This document shows, piece after piece, positions 63,692 through 64,000 of a stretch of 64,000 bases of DNA. The position numbers were made by a program, and so were the translations under genes. The DNA comes from an uncultured Actinobaculum sp. (GTDB lineage: Bacteria > Actinomycetota > Actinomycetes > Actinomycetales > Actinomycetaceae). Every line of letters starts with the position of its first letter. Position 1 is the stretch's first letter. The notes below the pieces were generated by a model, which worked only from the letters and a program-made list of their open reading frames with translations, made no database searches and was not told the DNA's origin. The stretch is from the NCBI GenBank assembly GCA_938020505.1, contig CALIHR010000017.1, positions 1-64,000 on the forward strand. The letters are read 5' to 3'.

Positions 63692-63697
63692 TATTCT
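63692..63697 (+). promoter_or_regulatory. -10 box, leaderless TetR gene
   Basis: TATTCT ends six bases before ATG 63704. Confidence 0.45.
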
Positions 63698-63703
63698 TTC
63701 CCC

Positions 63704-64000
63704 ATGCCGAAGATATCGGGGAAAAACCTCTCCGAACACCGCGAGCGCACACGCGAAGCGCTCTTCGCCGCCCTTTCGAGCCTCATGGCCGCAAAGGGCT
63801 TCGACGCGATAAGCATGAGCGATCTGGCAAACGAGTCCGGCATCGGCAGAACGGCGATATACAACCATTTTTCCGACAAAGAGGAGCTGCTTCTGGCTTA
63901 CATTGAGTTCGAGGTGAACGCCTACATGGATCGCATCAACTCCAAGCTGGCGCGGATAGACTCGCCCCTGGACAAGCTGCGTGTCTATGCGCGCGAGCAA
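63704..64000 (+). CDS. TetR family regulator (3' end outside window)
   Basis: The first 99 residues are present. The TetR helix-turn-helix is clear: TREALFAALSSLMAAKGFDA, ISMSDLANESGIGRTAIYNHF, then SDKEELLLAYIEFE. The ligand domain runs off the window edge. Its target is not visible here. Confidence 0.88.
   Translation, partial: MPKISGKNLSEHRERTREALFAALSSLMAAKGFDAISMSDLANESGIGRTAIYNHFSDKEELLLAYIEFEVNAYMDRINSKLARIDSPLDKLRVYAREQ

Overview
The window is a high-GC chromosomal segment of an actinobacterium. The evidence is the codon use, many leaderless genes with a TANNNT box about six bases before the start codon, DUF5926, DUF4235 and DUF4921 family proteins, and the pheA / lipid kinase / serS / HAD gene cluster. 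An Actinomycetaceae-like organism is my best guess, but sequence alone cannot fix the genus.

Layout. Bases 1-900 are the edge of an accessory element: a DNA adenine methylase, a serine-recombinase remnant and a tRNA-Ser. Bases 1.4-9.4 kb are core: ABC exporter with TetR, tadA/upp, an alpha/beta hydrolase, an M20 amidohydrolase, DUF5926 and a glycosyltransferase. Bases 9.8-13.2 kb hold two likely type VII (ESX) secretion substrates, a DUF1023 hydrolase and a repeat-rich WXG100-like protein. Bases 13.9-20.8 kb are core: a phosphatase-like membrane protein, pheA, a diacylglycerol-kinase-like gene, serS and a HAD phosphatase.

Bases 20.9-31.7 kb are an AT-richer island. It holds four members of an unrecognised protein family with an AIDAY motif near the N-terminus and a PDP motif. 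Two members are intact and two are decayed. Between them lie remnants of IS3- and IS110-type transposases and a 55-bp copy of part of the HAD gene. Bases 31.7-39.8 kb are mostly core: an amidotransferase, a YbdK-type ligase, a second phosphatase-like membrane protein, two tRNA-Ser genes and a lipoprotein.

Bases 40-48.6 kb are a polymorphic toxin locus read on the minus strand: a YbaB-like protein, an EspC-like small protein, a 536-residue toxin, then an array of about ten YezG/EsaG-like immunity genes. Two array members are fused to a domain homologous to the toxin's own C-terminus. Part of the array is an exact 879-bp duplication. Bases 49-64 kb return to core and variable housekeeping genes: an EEP-family protein, a ROK kinase with DUF4921, three paralogous membrane proteins, a GNAT protein, a thiamin ABC transporter under a TPP riboswitch, dcd, a tRNA-Gly, a DinB-like protein, a Nudix hydrolase and a TetR regulator cut by the window end.

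Functionally, the accessory regions are dominated by probable ESX cargo and immunity genes, but no ESX secretion machinery (EccC, EccB, EccD, MycP) lies in the window, so the export apparatus must be elsewhere.
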